From: Carettochelys insculpta
Taxonomy: Eukaryota; Chordata; Testudines; Carettochelyidae
NCBI RefSeq assembly: GCF_033958435.1
Contig: NC_134144.1
Location: 6,318,010-6,382,009 of the forward strand
Reading direction: 5' to 3'
Length of the DNA stretch: 64,000 nucleotides
Shown here: positions 59,785 to 64,000 of the stretch, piece after piece
Layout: each line of letters starts with the position of its first letter
Numbering within the stretch: position 1 is the first letter of the stretch
Program-made: the position numbers and the translations under genes
The notes under the pieces: generated by a model
The model's database searches: none
Seen by the model: the letters and a program-made list of their open reading frames with translations, nothing else
What the model was told of the DNA's origin: nothing

Positions 59785-60260
59785 TCATAAAAACATAAAA
59801 ATGGGCACACTGGCTGAGACTTATGATGTATTTTATCAGTGTCCTGTCTTCCAAGAGTGGCACAGGCCAGATGCTCCAGGACAACAGAACGGGGCAATTA
59901 TTGAGTGATCCATCCCCTGTCATACAGTCCCAGATTTTGGCAACTGCAGATTACTGCCATGCAGAACACGGGGTTACACTCATGACCATCTTAGCTAATA
60001 GCAACTGATGGACCTAGCCTCTGTGAAATTATCTAATTTTTTTATTTTTTCAACCCAATTATACTTTTAGCCTTTACAACATCCCCTGGCAACAAGTTCC
60101 ATAAGTTGACTGTGCATTGTGTAGAGAAGTACTTCCTCATGTTTATTTTAGATAAGATATTTAGTCAGCCTAATTCCATCACATGGTGCCTCTTCCTTGA
60201 AAAATGTGTTTCATCATCAGAACATGAGTACTTAAATTCCTAATATAGATTAAAATTGAT
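59785..60260 (-). mobile_element. CR1 LINE 3' part, old copy
   Basis: CATAAAAACATAAAAATGGG (decayed tail), then GTGATCCATCCCCTGTC, then TAGCAACTGATGGACCTAGC, and CAAGTTCCATAAGTTGACTG with TGTGTAGAGAAGTACTTCC: the reverse complement of the TTCTTATG-tail CR1 group, much decayed. Confidence 0.8.
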
Positions 60261-62036
60261 ATGGTGTGATGCAACAATCATTTATATTGACTTATGCAAA
60301 GTGGCATTTGTTAGTCTTCAGATGCTATAGGACTCCTTGTTATTTGTGAGCCTTACTTTAGTTTTTAGTAACTATCGTTATTCATCCAAGAGCTACTTAA
60401 AACTCCTAACTATGCAACGTTTTCCAATGGAATTAATTAAAAGAAACCCATGCACAGCAAAACTTGATCTTCCAAATGTTAAATGAGATATTTATAGTAA
60501 TGCTTACATGAGAAGTTTTATTAAAAGAATGTTGACTTCAAATAGAGATGACATATTCTCTGGGTTATTTAGCCTATGGCCCTATTCTGCCAGAGTACTT
60601 AAACAGAAAAATAAAGTGCTTCTTAAAGCGATCTGCAAAATAGCTTCCCTTTTTACGGCGAGATAAAGAAAAAGGAGTTTATCTCTTTACTCAACTGGAA
60701 AAAACGGTTACAATATTTATTAAGGGTCTGATTCTGAAAACCCCTTCTCAGAAGAAGTCAATAGAACTACAGTACTTGCATTAGTAATAGGTTGCAGGAA
60801 CAGGCCTTTTAAAGACAGGATTGTTTCCATTTTGTAGGGCTCTTGCACTTTTTATCCTTCAAAACCAGACTATAGGTCAAACTTCACAGTGACAGCCTTT
60901 CATGTGAAAGTGATTTCGTTAGGCATCGAAAGACATAAGGAAAACAAAATAGTCCTCCATTTCTTTCTGTAAAACCTCATCCACTTTCCTGGATATGTAA
61001 CATACTAGGGTATATTTTTTCTTTAAAAATAAAGAAGGAAAAATATAAATTTACAAGAAAATCACCTGTAAGTAAAAAAAGAAATCCTCAGACTCTGAAA
61101 TAGTATCCCATTTCATTTTCAGCACATATTATGCCAATGTAGATCCAGGAGCTATAATTTAGCAAGTAGGAAGAGCTTTACATCAATCTGACAGTCTTAT
61201 TAGCCCTCAGTAGAAGGTGAAAACACAGAAGAGGTAGTTGTTGTTGTTGTAAACGAGCTCTGGTATCTCTCTTCTTCTACCATTTTATATTTCATCCTGG
61301 GATTATTTTTATAGAGACTTTACTACTTTAAACAAAAATCACAGTTTTCTTAAATACTATGATTGGCTAGTCACATTTTTATCTAATTCATAACCTGCAG
61401 CCATCCTTAGGCAGAGTTCCTTAGTAAATTCTTACCCCAATTTAAGTAGCACTGTGCTGGCTCTAGCAAAGTAGAAGTGCAGGAGAAAGCTTGACACAAA
61501 GCTGTTTCTCATGACATCACCCAGTCTTGATCTTTTCTCCCAAGACATTTCCATTTTGGATATTCTCTGTAGAATATATTGCTGTCCTTCCTTGCCACTC
61601 AGATGGCTAATATGGAGGGTCATCTCTCTCCATTGTTCTACACATTTAAATAATGACACTTTGCCCTCTGAAATATTTCCAAATTTTTCAGTTTCTCTTT
61701 ATTTGTATCACTAAGCCCCTCACGCAGGCTTCCATCTTCTCCTATCTTGTTTAACTGCCTTCTCTCTGTCAGCAAAACTGCTCCCTTCCTGTGCACCCAA
61801 AATAAAGCTGCCATGATGATTTTCTCCACATATGGATCTGATCTGCAGTTCTACTGCAGCCTTGCCATATTCTAACTTCTTGTGATCCCCTTAATAACCC
61901 TGCATGACTCCTCCTCTCCTACTTAGCCACTCTAATCTCCTCACCTGCCCCACAGTGCCAGCAATACATGATGTTTATCTGCTTCTTTCAGTGCACCAAG
62001 CCCCCTACTGCACTTTGTACATTGAATTTCTCTTAC
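60261..62036. other. Intron sequence, little recognised
   Basis: A PLE scrap may lie at 60305-60352 (TTTGTTAGTCTTCAGATGC). Around 60722-60800 there are traces of the palindromic amniote repeat. A GTT run is at about 61238-61250. No exon recognised. Confidence 0.4.
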
Positions 62037-62038
62037 CC

Positions 62039-62116
62039 CCTCGAGATGGTCCACAATGTCTACACCATGTCTACATTCAGATGCCTCTTAATGAAACATT
62101 GTGGACCATCTCGAGG
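62039..62116. repeat. 21-bp perfect inverted repeat (hairpin)
   Basis: The arm at 62039-62059 (starting CCTCGAGATGGTCC) is perfectly complementary to 62096-62116 (GGACCATCTCGAGG at its end), with a 36-base loop. Neither arm matches a recognised transposon terminus. Confidence 0.8.
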
Positions 62117-62164
62117 AGGTGCTGTACGCCTACACGAAGCCAACTGCTTGACTGGAATTTGACG

Positions 62165-62369
62165 TAAATGCGTGTATAGAGCCCTGTGTGGATACAAAAT
62201 GTGTATCTGCAAAAAATGAACTGTGTGTATCTGCATCACCCATGAATACAAATCAGATATCTGCAAATGTGAAGCCATCGAGGTACAGAATTTGTATTCG
62301 CATCCATCTCTGCAAAAAGGAGCCATGGATATCTGCATCCACATCTGCAGGTGTGGATAACTGTGGGTG
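62165..62369. repeat. Degenerate ATCTGCA-rich repeat
   Basis: GTATCTGCA, ATATCTGCA, ATATCTGCATCC and ACATCTGCAGG recur at irregular spacing. Probably a decayed internally repetitive element. Confidence 0.5.
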
Positions 62370-62380
62370 TAAGGTCCATG

Positions 62381-62518
62381 TATCAGAGGGTTAGTCGTGT
62401 TATTCTGTATCTGCAAAAACAACTAGATGTGCCTGATGATGTGGGCTTTTGCCCGCAAAATCTTATGCTGCAATATATCTGTTAGTCTATAAGGTGCCAT
62501 CAGAGTTCTAGTTGTTTA
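62381..62518. mobile_element. Short Penelope-like element with 11-bp target duplication
   Basis: 138-bp element starting TATCAGAGGGTTAGTCGTG and ending TCAGAGTTCTAGTTGTT-type sequence, with GATGATGTGGGCTTTTGCCC between. Flanked by a perfect TAAGGTCCATG at 62370-62380 and 62519-62529. Same ends and duplication length as the 0.9-kb copies, without any coding sequence. Confidence 0.8.
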
Positions 62519-62529
62519 TAAGGTCCATG

Positions 62530-64000
62530 GATTTTCAGGGTCTTAGCCATGTATCATTTGTGCATTTACGTACACAAACTCACACACACACACAAATACA
62601 CACATATTAATTGGGCTGGATCCCAGGACATTGCTAATAATCCTGTAGTCTACTTGGGAAGTACAAACAGCATTTAAAAACTTGGACTCATATGATTGAG
62701 GAGGGGATAGACAGATCACTGGCAAATCATGCTGCACTCTGTCAATCCCTAGAGCGATCCAAGGGAATCCGAGGCATGTGTCCTTCCTTCCTCAGCACAC
62801 ATTTACTCCAGGGGCTGAAAGCAGAGAGACATTCTGGTAGCTGAGCACCAAATGCAGAACCCTTTTATGTCAGGGGCATTTCAGAGGTCAGCTTGGCAGG
62901 CCCTTTAAACTGCATCAAGAGGTCCACTGGAATGGTTGATTAGACGCAACAGCACATACTGTTGAAGCACCATAAGAGGGAGCACAACATTTAAAAATAC
63001 CTCAAATATACTTCAAATATACCTCAAATATACATTTGCCTTGGAGCAGATGGAAAACCAGATTGGTGGCTGATAAACAATTCCTTCTAAACATGTGGCT
63101 AGACCAGCAGGTTTGGATAAAGTAGGAACCAACCAAATCAATTCTGAGAATCTTCTGAGCTTCATTCCCCAGCAAACTTAAAACATTGTTGACATTTTTT
63201 CTACAACTCCCCAGTTTTATCTGCATGAGAGACGACTGTACATACATTTTTTCTTGTAGTATTTGAAGCAAAACTGAATCAGGAAATAGTGGAAATCTTG
63301 ATCTAACAAAACTGATCAAGACAAGTTTGGACACTCTGGCCAAGATGTGTATTTGAGCCAAACATCTGAATCTTTGAAGTTTTCTGATCACTAGTATATA
63401 CCTTCCTGCAAATGAACATCGTGGTCACCAGGGACGCAAACTGAGAGCCAGTTCCACAACAATATATTCACACAAATAATTCCCTTGAGTACTAACATGG
63501 CTGGCCCTAAAAGGAAGCTTCAGGAAGATGCATATGGTATCTGCTAACACTAGCAGAAAATTTAATGTAGGAGATGAGCAAGGGAAACTTCCAATCATAG
63601 ACAGCTTAGGCTGTCTTTGTTCCTTCACAAAAAAGAGACCTTGTTTGCCAAGCGGATTTTTGCAAGCACTCACAGTTCTAATACTGTATATTAATTTCTT
63701 CACTGGTATCTGCTGATATGGAAAGAACAGATCAGAAGAAAGCCTTCTTACTGCTGAATACAGCCAAAAACTTGCTTTAAAGTTTAAAGTATGTACAAGT
63801 TTAAATAGGAATCACAGACTAATTTCCCCACTTTCAGGATAACCAAACTTTCTTTCCAATAGAGAAACTAATCCCACCAACCCTGGCCAATTTTCTTTTA
63901 AACAGCAACATTGTTGGAGTCCAATTAACTTTGCAAAGTGAAGCTTTGTACAATTTACATTTTTAAAGTAGTCCAATAATCTTTAAAAGGTTTGGCAGAC
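62530..64000. other. Intron sequence, nothing recognised
   Basis: A CA run lies at about 62580-62598. The longest frame (63002-63391, minus, 129 codons) has no recognisable domain and no flanking splice pattern I trust. Confidence 0.5.

Noticed and set aside
63002..63391. 129-codon minus-strand frame as a SPAG16 exon
   Set aside because: Too long, no recognisable match to the protein, and no convincing splice sites.

Overview
This is vertebrate intronic DNA, most likely from a turtle; a crocodilian or other non-avian reptile is the main alternative. The grounds are the repeat content: CR1 LINEs with 8-bp 3' tails (ATTCTATG or TTCTTATG), many Penelope-like (PLE) fragments with GIY-YIG remains, MIR SINEs, and many short DNA transposons whose ends read like GTCTACAC. 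There are no bacterial-style genes. Nearly all open frames are chance frames or transposon remains.

One host coding exon is recognisable with confidence. Positions 4995-5138 on the minus strand encode a WD40 segment (TASDDHLWKMW then GHTDWLSGCCFHP) with good splice sites on both sides. It is assigned to SPAG16, the vertebrate homologue of the PF20 axonemal central-apparatus protein. No adjacent exon was recognised, so the rest of the window is read as SPAG16 introns, with at least 58 kb lying 5' of the exon in gene orientation. A weaker unassigned exon candidate is at 29807-29879 (minus).

Layout. 1-5 kb: 3' flanking intron with a MIR and the first of three ~710-bp DNA transposons (2479-3189). 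5-15 kb: the SPAG16 exon, quiet intron, a TTA-flanked MITE, a pogo-like MITE, and a tandem tRNA-like SINE unit. 15-31 kb: several PLE copies, two of about 0.9 kb with 11-bp target duplications, a CR1 relic, the second 710-bp transposon (24440-25149), a small hAT-like element and a large palindrome. 32-46 kb: a 1.2-kb hAT-like element, an RTE-like RT relic, and two CR1 elements lying tail to tail, one carrying the third 710-bp transposon in its tail; then an old CR1 and a MITE interrupted by a CR1 tail. 46-64 kb: microsatellites, two probable solo LTRs, two adjacent MITEs, a MITE inside a PLE, an old CR1 and a short PLE copy with an 11-bp target duplication.

No convincing new gene system is present. 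The most informative items are the recent 710-bp transposon family, the PLE copies with long inverted ends, and several nested insertions that give a relative order of transposition. Boundaries and identities come from reading alone; no database search or alignment was run.
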